DNA of 64,000 bases from an uncultured Bacteroidota bacterium (lineage in GTDB: Bacteria > Bacteroidota > Bacteroidia > Flavobacteriales > Flavobacteriaceae): positions 62,001-126,000 of the forward strand of contig CACCAP010000002.1 of the NCBI GenBank assembly GCA_902544085.1, in the 5' to 3' direction. Each line of letters starts with the position of its first letter. Position 1 is the stretch's first letter. The notes under the pieces were generated by a model. It was not told the DNA's origin. It made no database searches and worked only from the letters and a program-made list of their open reading frames with translations. Position numbers and translations under genes: made by a program. Below are positions 9,547 to 17,897 of this stretch, one piece after another.

Positions 9547-10407
9547 TTGGAAAATCTATCAAATTCAATTTTAGAGTTTTTTGAACAACAAAACAGCCCA
9601 ATTTTAATGGCATTGTATGCTGGGCTTTTTACTTGGATACTAACAGCTTGTGGAGCCGCTTTGGTTTTTTTCTTTAAATCAACAAACCGAAAATTTTTGG
9701 ATATGGCTTTGGGTTTTACGGCTGGAGTTATGATAGCTGCTAGCTTTTGGTCCTTGATTGCACCTGCAATCACAGCTGTTGAGATTCAAAATGAATTGGG
9801 ACAATCTTCCCTTCCCTCATTTTTGCCACCTGCCATTGGATTTTTTTTAGGTGCCGTATTTATGTTTATTTTGGATAAATCCATTCCTCATCTGCACATT
9901 TTTGGAAAATTGAAAGAAGCAGAAGGACCAAAGACGGACCTTAAAAAAACTTCTTTACTAGTTCTAGCCATAGCAATTCACAACATTCCTGAAGGCTTAG
10001 CAGTTGGTGTTGCTTTTGGTGCACTTTTCATCCCAGAGTTTGCCAATGTTTATACATTAGGTGCTGCTGTTGCACTTGGAATTGGAATCGGTTTACAAAA
10101 CTTTCCTGAGGGTTTTGCTGTTTCGATGCCAGTTCGAAGAGCCGGATTATCTAGAGGAAAATCTTGGTTTTGGGGTCAACTTTCAGCAATTGTTGAACCA
10201 ATATTTGCTGTAATTGGAGCCGCCCTTGTGATGTTGGTTTGGCCTATTCTTCCCTATGCATTATCGTTTGCAGCGGGAGCAATGATTTTTATTGTAGTGG
10301 AAGAGGTAATCCCTGAAAGTCAAAGAGGTGGAAATACGGATTTGGCAACTATGGGGCTTATTGCAGGATTTATTGTCATGATGTCTCTGGATGTAGCACT
10401 GGGTTAG
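9547..10407 (+). CDS. ZIP family divalent metal transporter
   Basis: A 286-aa inner-membrane protein with about eight TM helices. It shows the ZIP signatures HNIPEGLAVGVAFG (TM4) and LQNFPEGFAVSMP (TM5), whose His and Glu residues form the metal path, plus a short His-containing loop (SIPHLHIFGK). It should import zinc or another divalent cation (iron, manganese). The start is TTG at 9547; the next ATG (9607) would remove part of TM1, and the extended N-terminus MENL...LEFFEQQN looks like family members. It is followed after 4 bases by a methyltransferase gene. Confidence 0.88.
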   Translation: MENLSNSILEFFEQQNSPILMALYAGLFTWILTACGAALVFFFKSTNRKFLDMALGFTAGVMIAASFWSLIAPAITAVEIQNELGQSSLPSFLPPAIGFFLGAVFMFILDKSIPHLHIFGKLKEAEGPKTDLKKTSLLVLAIAIHNIPEGLAVGVAFGALFIPEFANVYTLGAAVALGIGIGLQNFPEGFAVSMPVRRAGLSRGKSWFWGQLSAIVEPIFAVIGAALVMLVWPILPYALSFAAGAMIFIVVEEVIPESQRGGNTDLATMGLIAGFIVMMSLDVALG

Positions 10408-10411
10408 TAAA

Positions 10412-10864
10412 ATGAAAAAGTTGTCAAAAATTCCTCCTCCAGTCGTAGTCTTAATTTTAGTGATTTCTACTTTTTTTTCATCAAAAAAAATTGATTTGAT
10501 TCACATTCCCTTCCAAACCTTAATATCAATTTTTATTCTTTCTGTGGGAATACTTATTTTAATAAACCCAGTATTGAAATTTAAGAAATCAAAAACTACG
10601 ATTAATCCAATCAAGTTCAAGAAAGTCAACAAACTAGTGACATCAGGAATTTATAAATACACAAGGAATCCCATGTACTTAGGTTTGTTAATGATCGTTA
10701 TATCTTCCTCAATTTTTTATTTAAACATTTATTCAATTTTAACTCCTCTCTTTTTTTATCTATGGATTAATAGATTCCAAATAAAAAGAGAGGAGATTTT
10801 TCTTACAGAAAAATTTGGTAAAGAGTACCTAACATACAAAAACAAGACTCGAAGATGGATTTAA
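10412..10864 (+). CDS. Isoprenylcysteine/phospholipid methyltransferase-like membrane protein
   Basis: This 150-aa protein has N-terminal TM helices and the C-terminal signature of the ICMT/PEMT superfamily: GIYKYTRNPMYLGLL, then REE and FGKEYLTYKNKTRRWI. These segments form the S-adenosylmethionine-binding and substrate sites in the family. The substrate in bacteria is usually unknown. It lies 4 bases after the ZIP transporter and is probably co-transcribed. Confidence 0.82.
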   Translation: MKKLSKIPPPVVVLILVISTFFSSKKIDLIHIPFQTLISIFILSVGILILINPVLKFKKSKTTINPIKFKKVNKLVTSGIYKYTRNPMYLGLLMIVISSSIFYLNIYSILTPLFFYLWINRFQIKREEIFLTEKFGKEYLTYKNKTRRWI

Positions 10865-10867
10865 CGA

Positions 10868-11707
10868 CTAATCATTCAGCTCACTCAACCTGCCATTTGC
10901 AACTGTTGCAGCATAATATTTTTCAACAGCCTTGCTATAATAAAGTTTAGCACTTTCTAAATCACCTTCATTGTAATAATACTCACCCATTGAATCGTAT
11001 GGATTGTACCCATTTGGATACAACTCAATGTATTCTTCAAAAAGTGATTTAGCTTTTTCTTTATCGCCTGTACCATAATAAAAGTAACCCAGTACATTAA
11101 CAATTGGTGCAATCATGTATGAATGATCTCCACTAACAGCCAGTGATTCGCTATCACCAACACCATCCCTTAGCTCAGCTAACAAAGATTCCATTTCACT
11201 TATTTTATTTTCCATTCCAGGAATACTAAAAGCGTAATAATAATGAATGAGTTTTCCTTTAGGCTCCAAAGTTCTCATTTCAGACCATTTGTCATGAGCA
11301 CCAGGACCAATCAGAGGCCACCAACGAGATTGTCTAGGCAGATCCAGCAGAGAAACAAAAACTTTTGATGTTTCGTTTTTTTCAGCAACATTTTCTTTTG
11401 CTTTTTCTACATGCATGGCTTCCTTTTCCGATCCGGCTGGAGCCAAACCTGCGAGCACCACATGCGGTCCAAAAAGAGATGGATCGTATTCCAATGCTTT
11501 TTCAAAGAACACATTTGCTTTTTCATATTCGACATTGTAAAGATGACCAAAAGCAGCATTTGTCATCTCATTAGCAAAATCATTTTCGCTTTGCCATTCA
11601 ATATAATCACCAGTTGATGCATCAAATGACCAAGTGGCATTGTCTTTATTGTTTTGAGTTTCACATCCAATAAAAATAATGGATAGAATAAATAATATTT
11701 TTTTCAT
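10868..11707 (-). CDS. TPR-repeat lipoprotein
   Basis: A 279-aa lipoprotein (MKKILFILSIIFIGCET, Cys15) with tetratricopeptide-type helical pairs: an N-terminal unit around AAFGHLYNVEYEKANVFFEKALEYDPS and C-terminal units such as YFYYGTGDKEKAKSLFEEYIELYPN and YYYNEGDLESAKLYYSKAVE. TPRs mediate protein-protein contacts. It follows the P19-like gene by 51 bases on the same strand and may share its transcript. No enzymatic motif is seen. Confidence 0.75.
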   Translation of the reverse strand: MKKILFILSIIFIGCETQNNKDNATWSFDASTGDYIEWQSENDFANEMTNAAFGHLYNVEYEKANVFFEKALEYDPSLFGPHVVLAGLAPAGSEKEAMHVEKAKENVAEKNETSKVFVSLLDLPRQSRWWPLIGPGAHDKWSEMRTLEPKGKLIHYYYAFSIPGMENKISEMESLLAELRDGVGDSESLAVSGDHSYMIAPIVNVLGYFYYGTGDKEKAKSLFEEYIELYPNGYNPYDSMGEYYYNEGDLESAKLYYSKAVEKYYAATVANGRLSELND

Positions 11708-11758
11708 TTTTAATTTTTTAAGTAAACTAAAATTAATGAAAAAAGATTGAAATAACTT

Positions 11759-12319
11759 TTACTTCCTCGTTGCTTTTGCTATCTCTTCAAAATCTATTTG
11801 TGTGTATTTAAATTCGGAATTATTAAATAGATTTTTACCGTAGAGTTTTAGCCAGTCGTTGTGTAGGGCCAAGTCAAACTCATGTGGAGGATTAACTTTA
11901 AAGACTACAGTGTATTTATCATCAATTTTTCCTGGAAGTGAAATATTTCTTGCATAATGAAAATTATCGATGAGGTTGATATGTGGAATTAAATCGACAA
12001 AAGTTTTCAATCCAGTATTTTCATTATAAACAGTAGAGCTAATTCTTAGGTACGGAATAAAACCGTCAGGAATAGCACCATCTGGTATATTTACAGCATC
12101 CCAATTAACCCTTGCTTCAATGTGAACATTTGTTTCATCTTCCGACAAATTCGCTGATTCAGGGTGAACAGTATCCTTAATTGCGCCCTCAAAAATGAAC
12201 ACGATGCCCGGCTCCACTCTTTCCTCACCAATTATAAGTTCTTGAGAGCTAACATTACTTAATGCAAAAAAGAAAATGGTAAATAATAATATGGAAATAA
12301 CGTTGTTAAATTTCTTCAT
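11759..12319 (-). CDS. Tp34/P19-family periplasmic metal-binding protein
   Basis: The 186-aa protein starts with a clean signal peptide (MKKFNN...NVSSQ). It aligns by eye with the Tp34/Campylobacter P19 Ig-like iron/copper proteins through NVHIEA, DGFIPYLRI, DNFHYARNISLPGK and YTVVFKVNPPHE. Likely metal ligands are His66, His113, His121 and His146/His153. His113 seems to sit where P19 has the methionine ligand (my alignment). I chose the ATG at 12319 over one 21 bases upstream because it starts directly at the signal peptide. It overlaps the Sco gene stop by 14 bases. The likely role is periplasmic copper-dependent iron handling, paired here with a copper chaperone. Confidence 0.7.
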   Translation of the reverse strand: MKKFNNVISILLFTIFFFALSNVSSQELIIGEERVEPGIVFIFEGAIKDTVHPESANLSEDETNVHIEARVNWDAVNIPDGAIPDGFIPYLRISSTVYNENTGLKTFVDLIPHINLIDNFHYARNISLPGKIDDKYTVVFKVNPPHEFDLALHNDWLKLYGKNLFNNSEFKYTQIDFEEIAKATRK

Positions 12320-12983
12320 AGGACTTTTTAAGTATTTCAATATCAGCCAAGAGTTTTTCCATCTCCTCTAATTTTGTTCCGTCATAGTATCCTCTTATTC
12401 TTTTTTCTTTATCTATGAGAACAAAATTTTCTGTATGAATCATTTGGTTTTCACCTCCCAATGGATCTTCTTTTGCTACCAAAAATGATTTTCTGGCCAG
12501 GTTATAAATTTGTTCACGATCTCCTGTCATCAAATTCCATTTTTCATCATTGACTCCTTTGTCTAAAGAATATTCTTTAAGAACTTCAACTGTGTCAATT
12601 TCTGGAGTCACACTGAAGGATGCTAGCATAATGTCATCCTCTTTTAGTTTTTCTTGTATGTACAACATATTTGCGGTCATCATTGGACAAATATTTGGAC
12701 AAGTAGTAAAGAAAAAATCAGCAACATATATTTTATCTAAGTAATCCATTTCAGTTACTGTTTCACCATTTTGATTAACCATTGAAAAGGGATTTATTCT
12801 ATGGTATTTTTTTACATATCGAATTTCCTCTTCCACCAATTCTTCACTTACCATTGATGGACTATAAACAGGTAGTTTTTTTTCTGGTGTCTGTGCATCG
12901 GTTAATAAGCGAATGCCAATAACAGAGAAAATAATTAAAAATAAAATTATCGGCCAATACCTCTTAAAAAACTTCTTATACAT
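12306..12983 (-). CDS. SCO1/SenC copper chaperone
   Basis: This 225-aa membrane-anchored thioredoxin-fold protein has an N-terminal TM anchor (about residues 10-27). Its copper site is visible as CPNIC (Cys95, Cys99) and the conserved His183 in MIHTENFVLID. Sco proteins deliver Cu to the CuA site of cytochrome oxidase or act as a periplasmic thiol-redox factor. I start at the ATG (12983), not at the TTG one codon before it. It is directly followed by the P19-like gene with overlap, so copper metabolism is the likely shared theme. Confidence 0.88.
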   Translation of the reverse strand: MYKKFFKRYWPIILFLIIFSVIGIRLLTDAQTPEKKLPVYSPSMVSEELVEEEIRYVKKYHRINPFSMVNQNGETVTEMDYLDKIYVADFFFTTCPNICPMMTANMLYIQEKLKEDDIMLASFSVTPEIDTVEVLKEYSLDKGVNDEKWNLMTGDREQIYNLARKSFLVAKEDPLGGENQMIHTENFVLIDKEKRIRGYYDGTKLEEMEKLLADIEILKKSYEEI

Positions 12984-12988
12984 CAATT

Positions 12989-13020
12989 CAAAAATAGTTG
13001 ATTACATTTGTTTCAATCAA
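12989..13020 (-). promoter_or_regulatory. Candidate promoter for the Sco operon
   Basis: Read on the minus strand, TATTTTTG (12996-12989) matches the Bacteroidota -7 consensus TAnnTTTG. A TTGATTG element (13020-13014) lies 17-21 bases upstream. The -7 is only 5 bases from the ATG, so a transcript would be almost leaderless. Confidence 0.4.
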
Positions 13021-13080
13021 TAATCATACAGTTTTTTTCTAAAGTTAAAAAAGATTATTTTTGAGCTCATTTTTATTTGA

Positions 13081-14391
13081 GTGGAAGTATTTTTAATTAA
13101 AGCCCTTCAGCTAATTCTTAGCTTATGCATACTTGTTGTGTTGCATGAATTGGGTCATTTCATACCTGCAAAATTATTTGGCTGTAGGGTAGAAAAGTTT
13201 TATCTATTTTTTGATTGGCCGTTCAGTCTTCTTAAGAAAAAAGTTGGTGATACCGAATATGGTGTTGGTGTTCTTCCTTTGGGCGGATATGTTAAAATAT
13301 CTGGTATTATTGATGAAAGTTTTGATACGGATCATGTTAAAACTGAACCCAAACCTTGGGAATTTAGATCAAAACCACCTTGGCAAAGATTAGTTATATT
13401 GATTGGTGGAGTAACAGTAAATTTAATCTTAGGGTTTCTAATATATTCAATGGTTTTATTTGTCTGGGGAAAAAATGTGATCACTGCTGAAGATTTAAAT
13501 TCGGGCTTCACAGTTTCTGAATCAATGAAAAAAATTGGGTTTGAAGATGGAGATAGAATTTTAAAAATTGATGGAAATGATTTAGAGGATCAAATACAAA
13601 TAAATAATATCTTAGTTTCTAGATCTGTTGATGTTGTTGAAGTCATAAGATCAAATGAATCTCGGGAAATAATTAATATACCTGAAAATATTGGACTTGA
13701 AATTGTTGGCACCGGCGTTGCCCCCTTTTCTCCAAACGTAAACAGTGTAATTGATTCGGTCATAACAGGTTCACCTGCTGATTTTAGTGATATAAAAAAA
13801 GGAGACATAATAAATAAAGTAAACGGTACTAAAATTTTATCATTTGATGAGTTTGAAGAACTGAAGGAAATTAATTCCGATTATGTTGAGCTGGAACTAA
13901 TTAGAAATGACAGTCAATTTTCGACTATTGTTCCCTTCGAATCTATGGATAAATTAATTGGTATAATCATAAAACCTGATTTAAAAATTACAACAAAAAC
14001 GTATAGTTTTTTTGAAAGCATTGGAGAGGGGTATGAAGAGGCATATTGGAAGTTGAATGATTACATATCCCAATTTGGATATGTTTTCACCAAAGAGGGT
14101 GCTTCTCAACTAGGTGGATTCGGAACAATTGGAAGTATTTTTCCAGCTAAATGGGACTGGAAAAGATTTTGGGAAATGACGGCTTTTCTTTCAATTATTT
14201 TAGCTTTTATGAATTTTCTACCTATACCTGCTTTGGATGGAGGACATATAATGTTCGTCTTGTATGAAATGGTTTCAGGAAAAAAGCCAAATGACAAGTT
14301 TTTGGAATATGCTCACGGAGCCGGATTCATTTTATTAATAAGTTTATTTTTATATGCCAATGGAATGGACCTTGTAAGAGCATTTTCTTAA
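13081..14391 (+). CDS. rseP: RIP metalloprotease RseP (site-2 protease)
   Basis: The 436-aa inner-membrane zinc protease carries HELGH (His22, Glu23, His26) in TM1 and the third ligand motif in PALDGGH (Asp386). A PDZ pair sits between them (GLEIVGTGVAPFSPNV and SPADFSDIKKGDIINKVNG). It cleaves membrane-embedded anti-sigma factors or leftover signal peptides. The start is GTG at 13081, which places HELGH at the usual distance from the N-terminus. A -7-like TATTTTTG lies at 13056-13063, but no clear TTG partner is present. Confidence 0.92.
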   Translation: MEVFLIKALQLILSLCILVVLHELGHFIPAKLFGCRVEKFYLFFDWPFSLLKKKVGDTEYGVGVLPLGGYVKISGIIDESFDTDHVKTEPKPWEFRSKPPWQRLVILIGGVTVNLILGFLIYSMVLFVWGKNVITAEDLNSGFTVSESMKKIGFEDGDRILKIDGNDLEDQIQINNILVSRSVDVVEVIRSNESREIINIPENIGLEIVGTGVAPFSPNVNSVIDSVITGSPADFSDIKKGDIINKVNGTKILSFDEFEELKEINSDYVELELIRNDSQFSTIVPFESMDKLIGIIIKPDLKITTKTYSFFESIGEGYEEAYWKLNDYISQFGYVFTKEGASQLGGFGTIGSIFPAKWDWKRFWEMTAFLSIILAFMNFLPIPALDGGHIMFVLYEMVSGKKPNDKFLEYAHGAGFILLISLFLYANGMDLVRAFS

Positions 14392-14407
14392 ATTAACTTC
14401 TTGCAAG

Positions 14408-14438
14408 TTTGAGTTAAAAAAATAATAATATATATTTG
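14408..14438 (+). promoter_or_regulatory. Promoter of tRNA-Asn (Bacteroidota -33/-7 type)
   Basis: TTTG (14408-14411) and TATATTTG (14431-14438) are separated by 19 bases. This is a close match to the primary sigma consensus of Bacteroidota. The tRNA 5' end is 13 bases after the -7 box. Confidence 0.8.
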
Positions 14439-14451
14439 CCCACACTAAAAT

Positions 14452-14525
14452 TCCTCCTTAGCTCAGTTGGTTAGAGCATCTGACTGTTAATCAGAGGGTC
14501 CTTGGTTCGAGCCCAAGAGGAGGAG
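14452..14525 (+). tRNA. tRNA-Asn (GUU)
   Basis: The cloverleaf folds completely. The acceptor stem TCCTCCT pairs with AGGAGGA, with discriminator G. The D stem is GCTC/GAGC, the anticodon stem TCTGA/TCAGA with loop CTGTTAA (anticodon GTT at 14486-14488), and the T stem CTTGG/CCAAG. No CCA is encoded, so it is added after transcription. Confidence 0.97.
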
Positions 14526-14555
14526 CAAGCGAAACCGCTACACTGCATATTCTTA

Positions 14556-14582
14556 AAGCCCACTGAAAAGGTGGGTTTTTTC
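14556..14582 (+). terminator. Rho-independent terminator after tRNA-Asn
   Basis: CCCAC (14559-14563) pairs with GTGGG (14571-14575), extended by A-T pairs, with loop TGAAAAG and a following T run. It ends where the minus-strand small-protein cluster stops. Confidence 0.8.
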
Positions 14583-14757
14583 ATTTCTTCTTATTTACTT
14601 TTTTTAAAAAGGTTGGAAAAATCCATATCCCTAAAAATAGAAAAATAAAAAAGCCTACATTAGTCCAGTTACCCTCATTTACAAAGTATCCTATAGCAAC
14701 AATCGTTATAGCACCGGTAATTAGACTTACGACTTTTATAATTTTGTTTTTTTTCAC
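14581..14757 (-). CDS. Small membrane protein, last of cluster
   Basis: A 58-aa protein with two hydrophobic helices (VVSLITGAITIVAIGYF and VGFFIFLFLGIWIF) and a lysine-rich C-terminus. I place the start at the GTG (14757) that overlaps the previous stop (GTGA), rather than at a TTG further upstream. The 4-base overlap is the same as at the other joints of this cluster. Function unknown. Confidence 0.6.
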   Translation of the reverse strand: MKKNKIIKVVSLITGAITIVAIGYFVNEGNWTNVGFFIFLFLGIWIFPTFLKKVNKKK

Positions 14758-14912
14758 AATATTAAGTTTGCAAACCAATACCCAAATTTTGCACCAAGTT
14801 CAAATGCCCATTGTATAATACCAAACCACCATAAAATTGAAAAAGTTATTACACCCACTAACAAGTTTAGCCAAAAGTCTTTACTTGTAAAATTTGGGAT
14901 TAGTTTTTTCAT
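14754..14912 (-). CDS. Small membrane protein (52 aa)
   Basis: This 52-aa reading frame is short but flanked by coupled genes. Its ATG overlaps the previous stop (ATGA at 14912-14909) and its stop overlaps the next start (GTGA). It begins MKKLIPNFTSKDFWLN, continues with a hydrophobic helix (LLVGVITFSILWWFGIIQ) and ends GYWFANLIL. Trp/Phe-rich with one clear TM helix. Function unknown. Confidence 0.6.
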   Translation of the reverse strand: MKKLIPNFTSKDFWLNLLVGVITFSILWWFGIIQWAFELGAKFGYWFANLIL

Positions 14913-15124
14913 TTTTTCCAATTATAATTTTTCATTCTACTCTGAGAACCTTTCTTTCGTTTTGGTTGTTTCTCTCTTTCATTTGAGTGGTTTCTTGTGT
15001 AATAGTATTTGTCATCTAATAATTCCATTTCCTTTCGCATCTTTTCTTGTTTCATTTCCCATACAAAAGACATTAAATAGACCAGGGTTATAATTACACC
15101 AATTAAAAAGATTATTATATTCAT
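14909..15124 (-). CDS. Small single-TM protein with charged tail
   Basis: A 71-aa protein with one N-terminal TM helix (about residues 3-22) and then a highly charged cytoplasmic tail rich in K, E and R (KRKKGSQSRMKNYNWKK at the end). The ATG at 15124 abuts the DUF2911 stop with no gap, and its own stop overlaps the next ATG. No recognised domain. Confidence 0.6.
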   Translation of the reverse strand: MNIIIFLIGVIITLVYLMSFVWEMKQEKMRKEMELLDDKYYYTRNHSNEREKQPKRKKGSQSRMKNYNWKK

Positions 15125-15652
15125 TTATAAAACTTTAAATGGAACTTCAAATCGAACTAATTCCCATCCAAAATGAATTTTTGCTTGTCCATCATTTTCA
15201 GAAAATGCAATCGAAAATGCCTCGAGTGATTCTTCAGCCTTATTAATAGGAATCTTAAATCTAAGAATATCCTTTTCAGAATTATACCTGTAAGCCCCCC
15301 AAACATTAGTCGCTTTATTTATAATAAAAGTGATTTCTTCACTTTCAGGAATTGTAAACAGCGTATAAGTTCCAGCAACAATAGTTGTATTGTTAATTTC
15401 GATATCGTTAAACAATCTTAATTCTGTCGCTTCATTAGCCCCAGTTCTCCAAACTTTATCTTTAGGAACTATATCATCAAAAGAACGATTTTTTAGCTGA
15501 GGTCTACTATATGTAATTATAGCTACTTTATCTGTTACTCTATTACTTGTTGGGAATTTTGCTTGGTCCATTGGACTTTGATCCAGAGCACGAAAATTTT
15601 GAGCATTAAGCATTAATGGCATTAATAGTAATGGTAGAAATAGTTTTTTCAT
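15125..15652 (-). CDS. DUF2911 family secreted protein
   Basis: The 175-aa protein has a signal peptide (MKKLFLPLLLMPLMLNAQ). It shows the DUF2911 pattern: SPMDQA at the N-terminus, ITYSRPQLKNR, then VWRTGANEATEL and AGTYTLFTIP. The family is common in Bacteroidota and its biochemical role is not known. It is the only non-membrane member of a cluster of small genes: its ATG overlaps the stop of the 57-aa protein upstream (ATGA), and the next gene follows without a gap. Confidence 0.85.
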   Translation of the reverse strand: MKKLFLPLLLMPLMLNAQNFRALDQSPMDQAKFPTSNRVTDKVAIITYSRPQLKNRSFDDIVPKDKVWRTGANEATELRLFNDIEINNTTIVAGTYTLFTIPESEEITFIINKATNVWGAYRYNSEKDILRFKIPINKAEESLEAFSIAFSENDGQAKIHFGWELVRFEVPFKVL

Positions 15653-15822
15653 TTTTTCTTTTTCTTTAAATAATATTCATATGTATTAGCAAAACAAAGA
15701 ATTGAGATTCCAAACATATTTATGGCCTCAGCATATAGCCAGGTTTCTTTGTAAATACCAAAATAACCATTTAAAAGAAGAGCAATTAGCAGTGTAATAT
15801 AAAAGATGCCCCACTTTTTCAT
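15649..15822 (-). CDS. Small membrane protein (57 aa), first of cluster
   Basis: The frame from the ATG at 15822 gives 57 aa: MKKWGIFYIT, a hydrophobic helix, a short YKETWLYAEA linker, a second helix, and a polylysine end. Its stop overlaps the DUF2911 ATG by the ATGA pattern. A -7-like TAACTTTG (read on the minus strand at 15849-15842) lies just upstream, without an obvious -33. Function unknown. Confidence 0.6.
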   Translation of the reverse strand: MKKWGIFYITLLIALLLNGYFGIYKETWLYAEAINMFGISILCFANTYEYYLKKKKK

Positions 15823-15846
15823 AATTACTAATTTATGAAAACAAAG

Positions 15847-16572
15847 TTAATCCAATAGATTTATGAGAGTTTTGTAGTACCTATCTGCAATAAATTCAGC
15901 ACCATCTTCATTATAATGGACATCATCAGCTAAAAAATTATCTTCAAAACCTGTAACCATATCAATTGCAATAACTTGAGACTGTGTGGTTGTTTTATTT
16001 TCTGCTATATCTAAAACTTCTTCTTGCATTTGATTCCAAAAATTTGTTAGTTCAGTAGTCATTATCTCCGAATGTCCTGGTGCCATTTGTTCAATTATAA
16101 TAGTACAGTTTGGGTTGCTAGATTGTATAACATCAATAATTGAATTAATATTTGAAATCGCTTCAGAATATGACAGTTGTTCTAGTGCATCGTTACCACC
16201 AGGTGAACTAAACAAAACAATATCAGGTGGACCAGTTTCTGTCAACCAGTCTCCAATACCATCTAATATTTGACCTGATGTCCAGCCACTTCTTCCTTCA
16301 TGATCAATATCAAAATCAAAGCCGTTGAAAGAGGGGTAAGAGGCTTCATCGGACTGAGTACCAATAAAATCAAAAGTCCAATTATTTTCAATCATATTTT
16401 TCCATAAGTTGTAACGAAAACTCTCATAGTCTGGTCTTGATCCCTCAACTCTAGATGCTCCTAGTGTCATTATTTTATTAATTGACGTACTTATTGGTTT
16501 GGGACTATCCTCATCATTTGAGCAACCAAATATCAGTAATACTATAAATATTGTGGTTAAAGTTTTTTTCAT
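15847..16572 (-). CDS. SGNH/GDSL-type hydrolase lipoprotein
   Basis: A 241-aa lipoprotein (MKKTLTTIF...IFGCSND). SGNH blocks are visible: block I as MTLGASRVEG (GAS instead of the usual GDS), GRSGWTSGQI for block II, GGND for block III, and the catalytic DDVHYNEDG (Asp and His) for block V. Such enzymes are esterases, often acting on acetylated glycans. It overlaps the PepSY gene upstream by 4 bases (ATGA). The altered first block still has the nucleophile Ser. Confidence 0.8.
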   Translation of the reverse strand: MKKTLTTIFIVLLIFGCSNDEDSPKPISTSINKIMTLGASRVEGSRPDYESFRYNLWKNMIENNWTFDFIGTQSDEASYPSFNGFDFDIDHEGRSGWTSGQILDGIGDWLTETGPPDIVLFSSPGGNDALEQLSYSEAISNINSIIDVIQSSNPNCTIIIEQMAPGHSEIMTTELTNFWNQMQEEVLDIAENKTTTQSQVIAIDMVTGFEDNFLADDVHYNEDGAEFIADRYYKTLINLLD

Positions 16573-17276
16573 TGAAAGAAACTTCTAATTCTTCTAATGG
16601 TTTTGGAGGAAACAAACCAAAGAAGAAATCCACTCATAACAGTTATTAATCCAAGGAGAGAAAACGCCCTTAATATTTTATTATTGAAATCATCACGTCC
16701 CTCATAATCCATTGTGTGAGTCATCCATAAAAAGTCAAACCATCTCCAGTTTCTGTGTCTAACTGTTTGAAATCTGCCGTCAATAGTTGATACATATGCT
16801 TTTAAATTATCCTTTGTATCATAGGAAATAACATATGCTGGTAGAAGTCTTTCTCTGTATTCGTGGTGAGGTCCAGTCTCGGTGATTTTTTCAACATAAC
16901 TAACCTTTAAATCCTCCCTTATATATTTGTTAGCAATCTTGACAGCTTCCTTCTCATTAATTTCAATTTTCTTTTTTCCGTCAATTGCATTGTAAAGAAC
17001 TTTATTATTAATGAAGTAATATGGATGACTATCAATTTCTCTTAACTCTAAAAATTTAATTGGATTCTTTAAATCAAGCATACTGGGGCTGATTAAACCT
17101 GAAAATTCAGTGTAATTAACATCAGTTTTTTTAAATTGATTTCCATGAATTTCATCAAGATTCGTCCAGCTAAAATACAATCCACTAACTGTCCAAAAAA
17201 GAAACTGAATTCCTAAAAATAAACCCAAATATCTGTGAGTTTTTCTTATGTTGAGGGATATTTTTCTACTAGCCAT
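16569..17276 (-). CDS. PepSY-domain membrane protein
   Basis: This 235-aa protein has an N-terminal TM helix after KTHRYLGLFLGIQFLFWTVSG and a C-terminal TM helix (GLITVMSGFLLWFV), with a periplasmic PepSY-like part between them. That is the layout of PepSY-associated TM proteins, often linked to iron-siderophore reduction or protease inhibition. WRWFDFLWMTHTMD is a family-like segment. It is co-transcribed with the SGNH hydrolase through a 4-base overlap. Confidence 0.8.
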   Translation of the reverse strand: MASRKISLNIRKTHRYLGLFLGIQFLFWTVSGLYFSWTNLDEIHGNQFKKTDVNYTEFSGLISPSMLDLKNPIKFLELREIDSHPYYFINNKVLYNAIDGKKKIEINEKEAVKIANKYIREDLKVSYVEKITETGPHHEYRERLLPAYVISYDTKDNLKAYVSTIDGRFQTVRHRNWRWFDFLWMTHTMDYEGRDDFNNKILRAFSLLGLITVMSGFLLWFVSSKTIRRIRSFFQ

Positions 17277-17382
17277 AATACCATTAATTTGTTACAAATA
17301 AAATTATTAAATGTTCTGCCAAAATTTAAGCATCTTTCATACTTTTTGCCAATAAAATTTTATAAATTAAAACAAAAAAAAC

Positions 17383-17892
17383 ATGACAAATAAAAGCCTT
17401 ACAATTCTGTTAGTTTTCCTAATGATTGGATGCTCTAACACAAACACAGTAAAAATTGGGTACGAGCAAGATGAAGGAAACATCATTGATATAAATTCTG
17501 GAGACGTTGAATCTACAAACGTCATAAAAAAATATTTTGACGCTTACAATGTTAGGGATTATGAAACAATCCAAAGTTTAGAGCATGATGATGTAACTTT
17601 TTACGGACCTAATGGTGAATTAGTAGTTGGCATTGAGGAGCACTATAAGCTTTCCAAAGAATTCTTGACTTCTTACCCTAATACTCAATGGACAATTAAT
17701 TGGTCTGTTTCAACTGATGTGATGTTTGATGAAAAGCCTGTTGAAAATTGGGTAACAACAGGACTTTCCATAACTTTTGGTGATGATTCGATGAACGATA
17801 TATCTAGAGTTGTAGATGCCAAAATCATAGACGGTAAAATGAAAACTGTTTATATTTATCAACGTCAATTAAATGAGTCAGAAATAGAATAA
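17383..17892 (+). CDS. NTF2-like (SnoaL-type) lipoprotein
   Basis: The 169-aa protein has a lipoprotein signal (MTNKSLTILLVFLMIGCSN). The NTF2-like fold is suggested by KKYFDAYNVRDYETIQSLEHDDVTFYGPNGE and the later TQWTINWSVSTDVMF strands. These domains bind small molecules or act as accessory subunits; no catalytic residue can be assigned. It lies 5 bases before the SSS transporter and is probably in the same operon. Confidence 0.75.
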   Translation: MTNKSLTILLVFLMIGCSNTNTVKIGYEQDEGNIIDINSGDVESTNVIKKYFDAYNVRDYETIQSLEHDDVTFYGPNGELVVGIEEHYKLSKEFLTSYPNTQWTINWSVSTDVMFDEKPVENWVTTGLSITFGDDSMNDISRVVDAKIIDGKMKTVYIYQRQLNESEIE

Positions 17893-17897
17893 AGTTT

